Assembly (NCBI GenBank): GCA_030761205.1
Contig: JAULJL010000025.1
Coordinates: 3,396,001-3,460,000, forward strand
Source of the DNA: Fremontodendron californicum
Taxonomy: Eukaryota > Streptophyta > Magnoliopsida > Malvales > Malvaceae
Direction: 5' to 3'
Length of the DNA stretch: 64,000 nt
In this document: piece by piece, positions 29,967 through 39,613 of the stretch
How the letters are laid out: each line of letters opens with the position of its first letter
Position numbering within the stretch: position 1 is the first letter of the stretch
The notes under the pieces: generated by a model
Seen by the model: the letters and a program-made list of their open reading frames with translations, nothing else
Database searches by the model: none
What the model was told of the DNA's origin: nothing
Position numbers and translations under genes: made by a program

Positions 29967-30100
29967 ATATTTGATGTACTGACAGTGTATAAATTTATAT
30001 ACGGTAAATAAATCAGATGATGTCATCTCATTAAAAATAAAATTATCTGTATTTATTTTTAAAAACTTTTAACGATATAGCATCATCTAATTAATTGACA

Positions 30101-30142
<42 letters not shown>

Positions 30143-30158
30143 TCAGTACATCAAATAT
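29967..30158. mobile_element. Short MITE with perfect 20-bp inverted ends
   Basis: ATATTTGATGTACTGACAGT at the left end is perfectly inverted at 30139-30158. The interior is AT-rich and includes a (TA)n run near 30104-30137. The superfamily is not determined because the target duplication is unclear. Confidence 0.7.
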
Positions 30159-32394
30159 AAACACGAAAAATAATACTATAGTTTGGTTTGTCTCCCGTAG
30201 CTTCCAATTGTTCATATGTGTCTTTCCACTTTTTTTCTCAAGTAAAAAAGAAAAAGAGATGCTTGTAGCATGTCAGTCGAGGATGTTGGTTGTTGCTGTT
30301 GCAACTAGGTTTAGATATACTGTGAGTTAGTCCATTTATACTAAGCTAAACTCAACTATGCTGTTAATGGCTCTCATTTTCGTAGTTTAGATAAATGAAT
30401 ATTGCTTAAACTCCTCGATTCAAAAGAAGGTGAAATAATATAGGCTACCTTGTCTTTACTTAAATGAGTTATCCTAAAGGTATCATGATGATGTATAATC
30501 TACAATTTATTTTGATTGATATATGGATGAAAGGAATACAAGACCAAATGCTGTGTTCAATTACATCCCAAGAAACATCTCCAAAACTGAAGCTCCTTGG
30601 ATAGTTTAGGGTTAATTGTATAGCATCAGATAAACTGGACTCCACTAAAGCAGTAATTTTTCTATGGCCTATGAGAAATGAGAATATTGATACAGAATTA
30701 TCCCAAAAAAAAAAAAAAAGAGAATATTTGATACAGTGTTCCCTAGACCTGTTCATGGGCTGGATCGAGGTGTGGTTCGGATTTTTTTCACCTTATCTAA
30801 ATCCGGTCTTAGATGGGTCCGAGCCGGCCCGTATTACTGTTCAAATAATTTTAAAAAATTATTTTTATATTTAAATTTAAATAAAAATTTAATTTTTTTA
30901 TTATTTAAACAGTGATCGAAGCTAAACCAGATCAATTCGGATCACGAAAAATTTTGCCTAGACTCGGCTTATATTGAGTCGGGCTGGATTGGTTAGCCAA
31001 TCCTCGAGCAAGTGTAGTGTTCCCCAAAGCTGGATCATTTCTATTTAAGATTCAATATGGTTAATTTGTTCGTATGTTTATCCATGAGAATTTGGACCAA
31101 GTTCGGTGCAATGCAATTCTTTCAGCTTAAAATAAAATGTTAATAACAATATTTGATATACTTATTTACGACTCTTACTTGTCGAACACCTATCTTTAAT
31201 ATTATATTTGGGAGGAAGGAAAGAAAAAAGATGAAAACGGGAAAAAATTAGAAGATTTGTTAAGGAAGAAAATGGGTGAGTAAAGAAAAAAAAAAGGAAA
31301 GAAGAGAAATGAAAGTTATTTTTTGGTAAAAAAAATAAAAAGAAATAAAGAGAAAAAAAGAGGTTAAATAAAATTATTAATTTGAGTTGAATGAGTTTTT
31401 TTTTCTTACATTTAAAAGGACTGAGAGAGAAAAAAAAGTACAAATCTACTTATTTTACTTTTCTCTTTCTATTTTTCTACTACGAAATAAAAGATGAAAA
31501 CAAGTAATTTTTTATTCAAATTCTCTTTTCTTCTATTAAATATAGTGTAAATGAAAAGAAGAAAACCATTTCATGTACTCCATAAAAAAGAATTACTCCA
31601 AAAAAAGAATATTATTCTTTTCAGCAAATCAATTACCTAGAGAGAGACAATGAAGTTTGAAACTTAATTCACCAATTAGGATTATTAATTATTATTTTTT
31701 CTTGAAGTATGACAGCAAAAAAGGAATCACTAGTCTCTCTCTAGGTTATTTTCGAATTTTAATTATAATAAAATTAATATATTATCATATAATAGTTCAA
31801 TTGACTATTCTAATGGACTGCTAAGCCGTTTATTGTGTCCATTATAAGTAACCAAACTTTAATAATTTAATTTTCTTCTATGTCTCTCACTTAATAAAAA
31901 TTAAAAAAGAGAGAGAGAAAGTAACAAAAGAACATAAACACATTGTCAAGATGCAAAAGCAGGTTGGTAGATAGTTGAACAACCAAAAACAGCAAGCTCC
32001 TGGGTGGTGCTTGTTAAATTTGATAATTTATATATTTATGTTGTGTTCATTTTTTTTTTATAATAATTGTGTTTAAAGTGTTTTATATTTTTATAGATTT
32101 TGTCACATTAATAATTCATAATATATAAAATTTGAATATTCATATATTCATATCGTGTTCGTGTTATTTTTTCGTATTATCTCGTATTTTAGTTATTTAC
32201 TTTACAACTAAATTATATATGTTGGAGTCAAATGTATGTGTCATCATATCAGAGTTTGATAGTTCCATGGCATGCAAGATATATATCAGCTATAATTTTC
32301 AGTCATGAATAGGTGAGAAGTTGAGCTAACAAAATGTAGAATTTCTCACCAACCTGAAGCCAGAAAATCCCCCTGTTCTCCACTTCCCAATACC

Positions 32395-32400
32395 TATAAA
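32395..32400 (+). promoter_or_regulatory. TATA box of PELPK gene 2
   Basis: TATAAA in the same context as gene copy 1, about 100 bases upstream of the ATG. Confidence 0.7.
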
Positions 32401-32498
32401 GGGCTCATCAGCAGCACATGCAATTGCATAAACCAAGCACACAGCAAGTATTCATTTTGAAGCATTCTTTGTTGTCATCTCACATCTGTTTTTTAACC

Positions 32499-33251
32499 AT
32501 GGCTTGCCATCGTTTCCCTTTCTTTATGCTACCATTTTTACTGATCACTTTGTCATTGATGAGCAGCAATACAATCTTGGTTGGTGCCCGACGTCTTTTA
32601 GAGACATCCGTGCCAGAGAAACCTGAGCTTCCTAAACCGGAATTGCCTGAGATACCTCCCTTCCCCCACGTTGAACTCCCAAAGCCTGAGTTGCCAGAAG
32701 TTCCGAAGCCTGAATTGCCTAAAGTCCCGGAGTTGCCAAAGCCTGAATTGCCCAAAGCTCTCGAGTTTCCAAAAGTGCCAGAGTTGCCAAAGCCTGAATT
32801 GCCTAAGGTTCCTGAGTTGCCCAAGTTGCCTAACTTGCAAAAACCTGAAGAAGTTAAAGTTCCAGAGTTACCAAAACCAGAATTGCCCAAAGCTCCTGAG
32901 TTGCCAAAACCTGAATTACAAAAAGTTCCTGAGTTACCAAAGCCTGAATTGCCTAAGTTGCCTGACATGCCAAAACTCGAGGAACCCAAGGTTCCTGAGT
33001 TACCAAAGCTTGAATTACCAAAGTTACCTGACTTACCAAAACCTGAAGTACCCAAAGTTCCGGAGTTGCCAAAACCTGAATTACCCAAAGTTCCAGAGCT
33101 ACCCAAGCCAGAATTGCCCAAATTGCCTGAGTTGCCAAAGCCTGAAGCGCCGAAGGAAGAAGTGCCCAAGTTGCCTAAATTGCCTACCGTGCCAAGTCTT
33201 CCTAAAGACTTCCCCATCCCCTCCATCACTCCACCATACACAAGCCCTTGA
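32499..33251 (+). CDS. PELPK1-like: PELPK-type proline-rich cell-wall protein, copy 2 (250 aa)
   Basis: The start MACHRFPFFM at 32499 is used. The frame is open to an ATG at 32418, but that lies only about 20 bases after the TATA box and is probably untranscribed leader, and the chosen start gives the same signal peptide as copy 1. The protein is otherwise the same as copy 1 but lacks one 11-residue block (about KVPEVPKPELP) in the middle, an in-frame 33-base loss expected from slippage or unequal exchange within the repeats. A copia element inserted 115 bases after the stop codon separates the gene from its own poly(A) signal. It is probably still translatable, with an altered transcript end. 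Confidence 0.9.
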   Translation: MACHRFPFFMLPFLLITLSLMSSNTILVGARRLLETSVPEKPELPKPELPEIPPFPHVELPKPELPEVPKPELPKVPELPKPELPKALEFPKVPELPKPELPKVPELPKLPNLQKPEEVKVPELPKPELPKAPELPKPELQKVPELPKPELPKLPDMPKLEEPKVPELPKLELPKLPDLPKPEVPKVPELPKPELPKVPELPKPELPKLPELPKPEAPKEEVPKLPKLPTVPSLPKDFPIPSITPPYTSP

Positions 33252-33361
33252 ATCATGACACTGCCTTCGTTTTCCCTACAATATTACACATATGGTTTCT
33301 AGGTATTCTTCTTATAGGAGAGTGTTGATTAGCGGATGTGAGTATTCATTTCATGAATCAC

Positions 33362-33366
33362 TTGTA
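33362..33366. repeat. Copia target-site duplication, left (TTGTA)
   Basis: TTGTA is repeated at 38932-38936. The uninterrupted sequence CTTGTAGACCAG is seen at 26800-26811 in copy 2. Confidence 0.92.
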
Positions 33367-33411
33367 TGTTAAATTGTCCAATACCAGCCCAAGGAAAAAT
33401 AAAAGCCTAAC

Positions 33412-33541
33412 AATGTGTGGTTGCAATTGTGTGGTTTAATGTGTGGTTGTAATTGTGTGGTTTAATATGTGGTTGTAGTTGTGTGGTTTAATGTGTGGTT
33501 GTAGTTGTGTGGTTTAATGTGTGGTTGTAGTTGTGTGATTT
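33412..33541 (+). repeat. Five 26-bp U3 repeats in copia LTR
   Basis: Tandem GTGTGGTT-rich units lie upstream of the TATA box, placed where LTR enhancer repeats usually are. The same array is at 38510-38639. Confidence 0.88.
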
Positions 33542-33628
33542 AAATGTGTGGTTGTTATTAAACAACAATGAGTGGTTGTAATTTATTTAGATTTTATATT
33601 TGTGTGGCTTGTGTTTGTCTTGGTATTG

Positions 33629-33636
33629 TATAAATA
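33629..33636 (+). promoter_or_regulatory. Copia LTR TATA box
   Basis: TATAAATA precedes a C-rich stretch (CCCCCCCTCCC). The 3' LTR has the same box at 38727. Confidence 0.72.
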
Positions 33637-33835
33637 CCCCCCCTCCCTTGCATTTGTAAATCATCAAGTAGTAAGCTTCAATAAGCAATAAAAGTTCTAA
33701 GTTTTCCTAAGGAGTTCTTCTCTAAAGAGTGTAGTCTAGAGTGAAGTGTGAGCATTTGTGAGTTTTCCTAAAATCTAAACTTTCTTCTTTGAGTGGTAAA
33801 ATTAGAGTTATCTACTCTAAGCTTTTCTCAACAAT

Positions 33836-33848
33836 TGGTATCAGAGCC
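33836..33848 (+). other. Copia primer-binding site (initiator Met tRNA)
   Basis: TGGTATCAGAGCC, two bases after the LTR, is the standard complement of the initiator methionine tRNA 3' end. Confidence 0.93.
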
Positions 33849-34363
33849 ATTGGTTCGTGGTCCTTATTCCGCTGCAGTGAAAGTGTTGGTTCTTAGTATG
33901 CTCTGTGGTTGCAGTATTGTCTGATCTTCCACATCAGAAAAGAATTATTCTTGTTGCTGGAAATAAAGTGTGGTAGTGTGAAAGTGTCTAGGGAAGTTCT
34001 GGCTAGGAAAGACTTGGTATTTAAGTGTGTCTATCAGTGACCCACCTCTCTTTCCTGGGAACCTACCTGGTGCACTATTCACGAGCTACGGTCACTGTTC
34101 CAGTATACGGTCACTATTCACAGATACGGTTACTATTCATACGTGTGGTTGTATACTTTTGCAGTAATTGTTAACGTATACTGGATTTGTTCTAGTGTAC
34201 GACATACGTACAATACTGTTCACGTATACGGTACTATTCACGGTGAAATAGTTATTCAGGTACTATTTTTGGTTTGAGCGTTCTTGAGTTGTGAGGAGTC
34301 TGTACTCTACAAGTTTGTGTCTCAAAATCAAGCTTGTTCGGTATTGTTAGTCTTGCCGACACG

Positions 34364-37300
34364 ATGGGTGATCTTCAAGTAGTTGGAGGAATCAAGAAGC
34401 TCAATCACAAAAATTACAACACGTGGAAGACGTGTATGATGTCTTACCTACAAGGTCAAGACCTTTGGGAAGTCGTTGGTGGTAGTGAAGTTACGAAGCC
34501 CGAGCAAGAAGATGCTCAAGGAACCTTGCGCAAATGGAAGATTAAAGTGGGTAAAGCCATGTTTGCCCTTAAGACCACAGTTGAAGAAGAAATGTTGGAA
34601 CACATACAAAAGCTAGAAACGCCAAAAGAAGCGTGGGATACTTTAGATGCACTCTTTTCGAGAAAGAATGACACAAGACTTCAACTTCTTGAGAATGAAT
34701 TGTTATCAGTTGCACAACGAGATATACCGATTGCTCAATACTTTCACAAGGTAAAAACGTTATGCCGTGAAATTTCTGATTTAGATCCTACAGCCGCTAT
34801 TGGAGATACCAGGGTAAAAAGAATAATTATCCATGGTTTGAGGCCCGAATATCGCAGCTTCGTTGCCGCTATACAAGGATGGCCAACTCAACCATCACTT
34901 GTAGAGTTTGAAAATTTGCTTGTTGGTCAAGAATCTATGGCCAAGCAAATGGGAGGGGTCTCGTTGAAAAGTGAAGAGGAAGCACTCTACACCAACAAAA
35001 GCAAAGGCAAATTCAAACAGCACGTCGGTGGTGGATCTAAAAAGTATGGTGACAAGACAAAAAGTCATCAAGGAGAAGGGAGCTCTCGTCCAGGGGGAGC
35101 TTCAAAGAATCGTAGCAACAATAAAAGATTTGAAGGTAACTGTTACAACTGTGACAAGAAAGGTCACATGGCAAAAGATTGTTGGTTTAACAAAAGGCCC
35201 GCTGAGAGCAATGCTGCTACTTCTAGTACAAAGGAGAAAAGCGAAGATGATTGGGACGCTGAAGCATTTTTTGCTATGGAAGAGGAAGAGTTAGCTCTCA
35301 CAGTAACAACGGCTGACCGAATTGACTATGAGAATGACTGGATTGTCGATTCAGGTTGCTCAAATCACATGACAGGCGATAAACAGAAGTTGCAGAACCT
35401 GTCAGAATACAAGGGAAATCGCATTGTTGTGACAGCTGATAATTCAAGATTACCGATTACTCACATCGGTAAGACGGTAGTAGCACCTCGATATAGTCAT
35501 AATCAGGTACCACTACAAGATGTTTACCATGTCCAAGGCATGAAGAAAAATTTGCTTTCAGTGGCACAATTAACATCGTCAGGTCACCATATTCTGTTTG
35601 GTCCAAGGGATGTGAAGGTATATCGTGATCTCAAAATCTCAGGACAGCCGATGATGGAAGGACGACGTCTGGAGTCAGTCTACGTGATGTCAGCAGAGTC
35701 AGCATATGTAGACAAGACAAGAAGGAGCGATACAGCAGATTTATGGCACATGCGGTTAGGTCATGTTAGTTATTCCAAGCTAAGTATGATGATGAAGAAG
35801 TCGATGCTTAAGGGACTTCCTCAGCTTGACATAAGAACAGACACAGTTTGTGCAGGATGCCAATATGGTAAAGCACACCAATTGCCATACGAGGAGTCAA
35901 AGTTTAAAGCAAAAGAACCATTAGAGTTAGTTCACTCTGATGTATTTGGACCCGTTAAGCAACCATCAATTAGTGGAATGCGGTACATGGTGACGTTTAT
36001 TGATGATTTCTCCAGGTATGTGTGGGTTTTCTTTATGAAAGAAAAGTCTGACACTTTCTCAAAGTTTAAAGAGTTCAAAGAGATAGTTGAAGGAGAAGTG
36101 GGAAAGAAGATATGTTGCTTGCGCACAGACAATGGAGGAGAATATAGCTCAGGCGAATTCTCTCAATACCTACGAGAATGCAACATACGTCATCAGTATA
36201 CTTGTGTCAATACACCACAACAAAATGGTGTAGCAGAGAGAAAGAATCGGCATCTTGCAGAAATTTGTCGGAGTATGCTACATGCAAAGAATGTACCCGG
36301 AAGATTTTGGGCCGAAGCTATGAGAACCGCAACCCATGTGATCAACAAACTTCCTCAACCAAGGTTAGAGTTTGTTTCCCCCTTTGAGAAATTGTGGAAA
36401 ATGAAACCTTCAGTCAGCTACTTTCGAGTATTTGGTTGTGTATGTTATGTATTTGTTCCTGATCATTTACGTAGCAAGTTTGATAAGAAAGCAACTAGGT
36501 GTATCTTTGTGGGATACGACAACCAAAGGAAAGGATGGAAATGTTGTGATCCTACAAGTGGAAGATGTTACACTTCACGCAATGTGGTATTCGATGAAGC
36601 ATCTTCTTGGTGGTCCTCAGAAAAGGAGGTGTTGTCAGATTCAAAAGAATTTGAAGACATGTTACAACAGAAAATGGGAGAGTATATTGTCCAACTTCAA
36701 TCAACTTCAGATGAAGTAGAAGACCTATGTGATGATAACGATGACGAGCAAGTGTTAGTCCAGAGTCCTTGGCAAACTGGTGTGTATCAACCAGATGTTA
36801 GATCGAGTGAAGTGGAAGAACCATCTCAACAATCACAAATCCGAAGGACAACAAGAGCACGGAAGCCAAATCCCAAATATGCTAATGCAGCCATAGTGGA
36901 AGAACCAATTGCAACAGAACCTGAGACGTTTGAAGAAGCATCACAGAGTTCTGAGTGGATTATGGCTATGAAAGAAGAGATCACTGCGCTTGAGCAGAAT
37001 CAGACTTGGGATCTAGTGCCAAAACCAAGAGATGTGAAACCCATATCCTGCAAGTGGGTTTACAAGATAAAACATCGTCCAGATGGGTCGATTGAAAGGT
37101 ACAAGGCACGGTTGGTGGCTCGTGGTTTCTCTCAGAAGTATGAGCTAGACTATGATGAAACATTTAGTCCGGTGGCAAGACTTACAACCGTACGAGTCCT
37201 ACTTGCCCTTGCAGCCAACAAAGACTGGAACTTGTGGCAGATGGATGTGAAGAATGCATTCCTTCATGGAGAGCTAGATCGGGAAATCTACATGATTCAA

Positions 37301-38470
37301 CCATTGGGATTTCAAAACCAAAATCATCCTGAGCATGTGTGTAAGCTGCGAAAGGCACTTTACGGATTGAAACAAGCACCTAGAGCATGGTATGGTAAGA
37401 TTGCTGAATTTTTAACTCATAGTGGTTATTCAGTGACACCTGCAGATTCCAGCTTGTTTGTCAAAGCTAATGGAGGAAAGCTAGCTATCGTATTGATATA
37501 TGTGGATGATTTAATCATAACTGGTGATTATGAGGCAGAAATTCTTCAAACCAAGGAGAATTTATCAGTTCGTTTCCAAATGAAAGAACTTGGACAACTC
37601 AAGCACTTTCTTGGTCTAGAGGTTGATCACAGACAAGAAGGAATATTTCTCTGTCAACAAAAATATTCTAAAGATTTGCTAAAAAGGTTTGGAATGCTCG
37701 AGAGCAAGCCAATTTCAACACCGATGGAACCAAATGGCAAGATGTGTGCACTTGAAGGCAAAGACTTGGAAGATGCAACTATGTATCGACAATTGGTAGG
37801 TAGCCTGATCTACTTAACCTTGACTCGACCTGACATTTCTTATACAGTTGGTATGATGAGTCGGTATATGCAAAATCCGAAGAAGCCTCATTTAGAAGCA
37901 GTTCGACGAATACTGAGATATGTGAAAAGTACAATAGATTATGGTCTTTTGTACAAGAAAGGTGAAGACTGTAAGTTAGTTGGTTATTGTGATGCTGACT
38001 ATGCAGGAGATCATGACACCAGGAGATCAACAACTGGGTACATGTTTAAACTTGGTTCTGGAACAATTTCTTGGTGCAGTAAGAGACAACCAACGGTATC
38101 ATTGTCAACTACCGAAGCTGAGTATCGAGCAGCAGCAATGGCAGCTCAAGAGTGTACGTGGTTGATACAACTAATGAGTGATCTACATCAACCAGTAGAT
38201 TATGCAGTTCCGTTGTATTGCGACAACCAGTCAGCAATTCGTTTGGCAGAAAATCCAGTCTTTCACGCAAGAACCAAACATATAGAAGTGCATTATCACT
38301 TTATCAGAGAAAAGGTTCTACAAGAAGAGATTGAAATGAAGCAGATCAAGACAGATGATCAAATGGCAGATTTATTCACAAAAGGTTTGAGTATCAACAA
38401 ATTTGAAATGTTTCGTCGTCAACTCAACATGGTGCAAAGAGGAAGAGCTGGTATTGAGGGGGAGTGTTAA
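34364..38470 (+). CDS. gag-pol: Ty1/copia gag-pol polyprotein (about 1368 aa)
   Basis: The start is taken at MGDLQVVGGI, the usual kind of copia gag N-terminus; an upstream in-frame ATG at 34334 adds ten residues. Positions are counted from 34334. Gag is followed by a zinc knuckle CYNCDKKGHMAKDC near 270, and protease has DWIVDSGCSNHM near 335. Integrase has HSDVFGPV near 534, RTDNGGEY near 596 and TPQQNGVAERKN near 627. Reverse transcriptase has YVDDLIITGD near 1056. RNase H has YCDADYAGD near 1218 and STTEAEYRA near 1258, ending with the HIEVHYHFIRE segment. The order protease-integrase-RT is diagnostic of copia. The stop TAA falls inside the 3' LTR. No disabling change was seen. Confidence 0.95.
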   Translation: MGDLQVVGGIKKLNHKNYNTWKTCMMSYLQGQDLWEVVGGSEVTKPEQEDAQGTLRKWKIKVGKAMFALKTTVEEEMLEHIQKLETPKEAWDTLDALFSRKNDTRLQLLENELLSVAQRDIPIAQYFHKVKTLCREISDLDPTAAIGDTRVKRIIIHGLRPEYRSFVAAIQGWPTQPSLVEFENLLVGQESMAKQMGGVSLKSEEEALYTNKSKGKFKQHVGGGSKKYGDKTKSHQGEGSSRPGGASKNRSNNKRFEGNCYNCDKKGHMAKDCWFNKRPAESNAATSSTKEKSEDDWDAEAFFAMEEEELALTVTTADRIDYENDWIVDSGCSNHMTGDKQKLQNLSEYKGNRIVVTADNSRLPITHIGKTVVAPRYSHNQVPLQDVYHVQGMKKNLLSVAQLTSSGHHILFGPRDVKVYRDLKISGQPMMEGRRLESVYVMSAESAYVDKTRRSDTADLWHMRLGHVSYSKLSMMMKKSMLKGLPQLDIRTDTVCAGCQYGKAHQLPYEESKFKAKEPLELVHSDVFGPVKQPSISGMRYMVTFIDDFSRYVWVFFMKEKSDTFSKFKEFKEIVEGEVGKKICCLRTDNGGEYSSGEFSQYLRECNIRHQYTCVNTPQQNGVAERKNRHLAEICRSMLHAKNVPGRFWAEAMRTATHVINKLPQPRLEFVSPFEKLWKMKPSVSYFRVFGCVCYVFVPDHLRSKFDKKATRCIFVGYDNQRKGWKCCDPTSGRCYTSRNVVFDEASSWWSSEKEVLSDSKEFEDMLQQKMGEYIVQLQSTSDEVEDLCDDNDDEQVLVQSPWQTGVYQPDVRSSEVEEPSQQSQIRRTTRARKPNPKYANAAIVEEPIATEPETFEEASQSSEWIMAMKEEITALEQNQTWDLVPKPRDVKPISCKWVYKIKHRPDGSIERYKARLVARGFSQKYELDYDETFSPVARLTTVRVLLALAANKDWNLWQMDVKNAFLHGELDREIYMIQPLGFQNQNHPEHVCKLRKALYGLKQAPRAWYGKIAEFLTHSGYSVTPADSSLFVKANGGKLAIVLIYVDDLIITGDYEAEILQTKENLSVRFQMKELGQLKHFLGLEVDHRQEGIFLCQQKYSKDLLKRFGMLESKPISTPMEPNGKMCALEGKDLEDATMYRQLVGSLIYLTLTRPDISYTVGMMSRYMQNPKKPHLEAVRRILRYVKSTIDYGLLYKKGEDCKLVGYCDADYAGDHDTRRSTTGYMFKLGSGTISWCSKRQPTVSLSTTEAEYRAAAMAAQECTWLIQLMSDLHQPVDYAVPLYCDNQSAIRLAENPVFHARTKHIEVHYHFIREKVLQEEIEMKQIKTDDQMADLFTKGLSINKFEMFRRQLNMVQRGRAGIEGEC
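38456..38464 (+). promoter_or_regulatory. Copia polypurine tract
   Basis: GAGGGGGAG directly precedes the 3' LTR start TGTTAAATTG. Confidence 0.85.
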
Positions 38471-38931
38471 ATTGTCCAATACCAGCCCAAGGAAAAATAA
38501 AAGCCTAACAATGTGTGGTTGCAATTGTGTGGTTTAATGTGTGGTTGTAATTGTGTGGTTTAATATGTGGTTGTAGTTGTGTGGTTTAATGTGTGGTTGT
38601 AGTTGTGTGGTTTAATGTGTGGTTGTAGTTGTGTGATTTAAATGTGTGGTTGTTATTAAACAACAATGAGTGGTTGTAATTTATTTAGATTTTATATTTG
38701 TGTGGCTTGTGTTTGTCTTGGTATTGTATAAATACCCCCCCTCCCTTGCATTTGTAAATCATCAAGTAGTAAGCTTCAATAAGCAATAAAAGTTCTAAGT
38801 TTTCCTAAGGAGTTCTTCTCTAAAGAGTGTAGTCTAGAGTGAAGTGTGAGCATTTGTGAGTTTTCCTAAAATCTAAACTTTCTTCTTTGAGTGGTAAAAT
38901 TAGAGTTATCTACTCTAAGCTTTTCTCAACA
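38465..38931 (+). repeat. Copia 3' LTR (467 bp)
   Basis: Same length as the 5' LTR and, as read by eye, identical to it. It is followed by the TTGTA target duplication. Confidence 0.92.
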
Positions 38932-39010
38932 TTGTAGACCAGATTATTCATAAATTCGTGTTTGAGTCATTTTGTTGTTGTCATTTCTGTATTATCATGT
39001 CTACTTTCTT

Positions 39011-39016
39011 AATAAA
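39011..39016 (+). terminator. Displaced polyadenylation signal of PELPK gene 2
   Basis: AATAAA in the context matching 26877 of copy 2, now 5.8 kb from the stop codon because of the copia insertion. Confidence 0.5.
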
Positions 39017-39203
39017 TTTATAGTTTTATATACAAAATTTGATTTCCCTATTTAGTATGTTCGATTTTGTTTAACTTAAAGAATTTGGCTTACTGTACTG
39101 TGAATGGTAAATCATTGGCATGGGTTGTCTAATGACAACACTCAAACTAACAATTCTTTCTAAACAAAACAAAGTTATTGAAATTCAGGAATATGATCTA
39201 TGG

Positions 39204-39569
39204 CTAAAACAGTGGACGAAGGAAAAGATCAGATCTGATAATATTAGACACGAAAAAAGAAAAAAAACAAAATATGAATGAAATACGATACGAAAAAGAA
39301 ATATGAACATAAAATGAATATACGAACATATCTAAATTTATATAACACAAATTATTAACACGTCAAAATTTATATAACTATAACTTTAAACACGATTATG
39401 ATATAAAAAATACATGAATATACGAATTATTAAGTTTAGAAAAGAGCATGATAGAATTTTTTGCTAACACCCATTGATATGACCATTGACCACAGGAGAA
39501 CAATGGTATTTTCATATAATCCTTGCTGGTTGTTCAAGCCTCAAACAGCAATAGCCAAAATTTGGAGAA

Positions 39570-39613
<44 letters not shown>

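Larger units (their letters stand above)
33367..33833 (+). repeat. Copia 5' LTR (467 bp)
   Basis: It runs from TGTTAAATTG to TCTCAACA. Five tandem 26-base units (33412-33541, AATGTGTGGTTGTAGTTGTG and variants) occupy U3. A TATA box TATAAATA stands at 33629. Confidence 0.92.
33367..38931 (+). mobile_element. Intact young Ty1/copia LTR retrotransposon (5565 bp)
   Basis: Two 467-bp LTRs that appear identical flank a single gag-pol frame, with an initiator-Met primer site and a polypurine tract. TTGTA duplications flank it, and the empty site is present in duplication copy 2. The insertion is therefore younger than the duplication, and the element looks complete. Confidence 0.95.
30197..39203. 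repeat. Host segmental duplication, copy 3 (PELPK gene plus copia insertion)
   Basis: It is collinear with copy 2 from 30273 to 39203 once the 5565-bp copia element at 33367-38931 and one copy of its target site are removed, and its first 80 bases match copy 1 at 17348. Differences from copy 2 are scattered substitutions and small indels. Confidence 0.88.
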
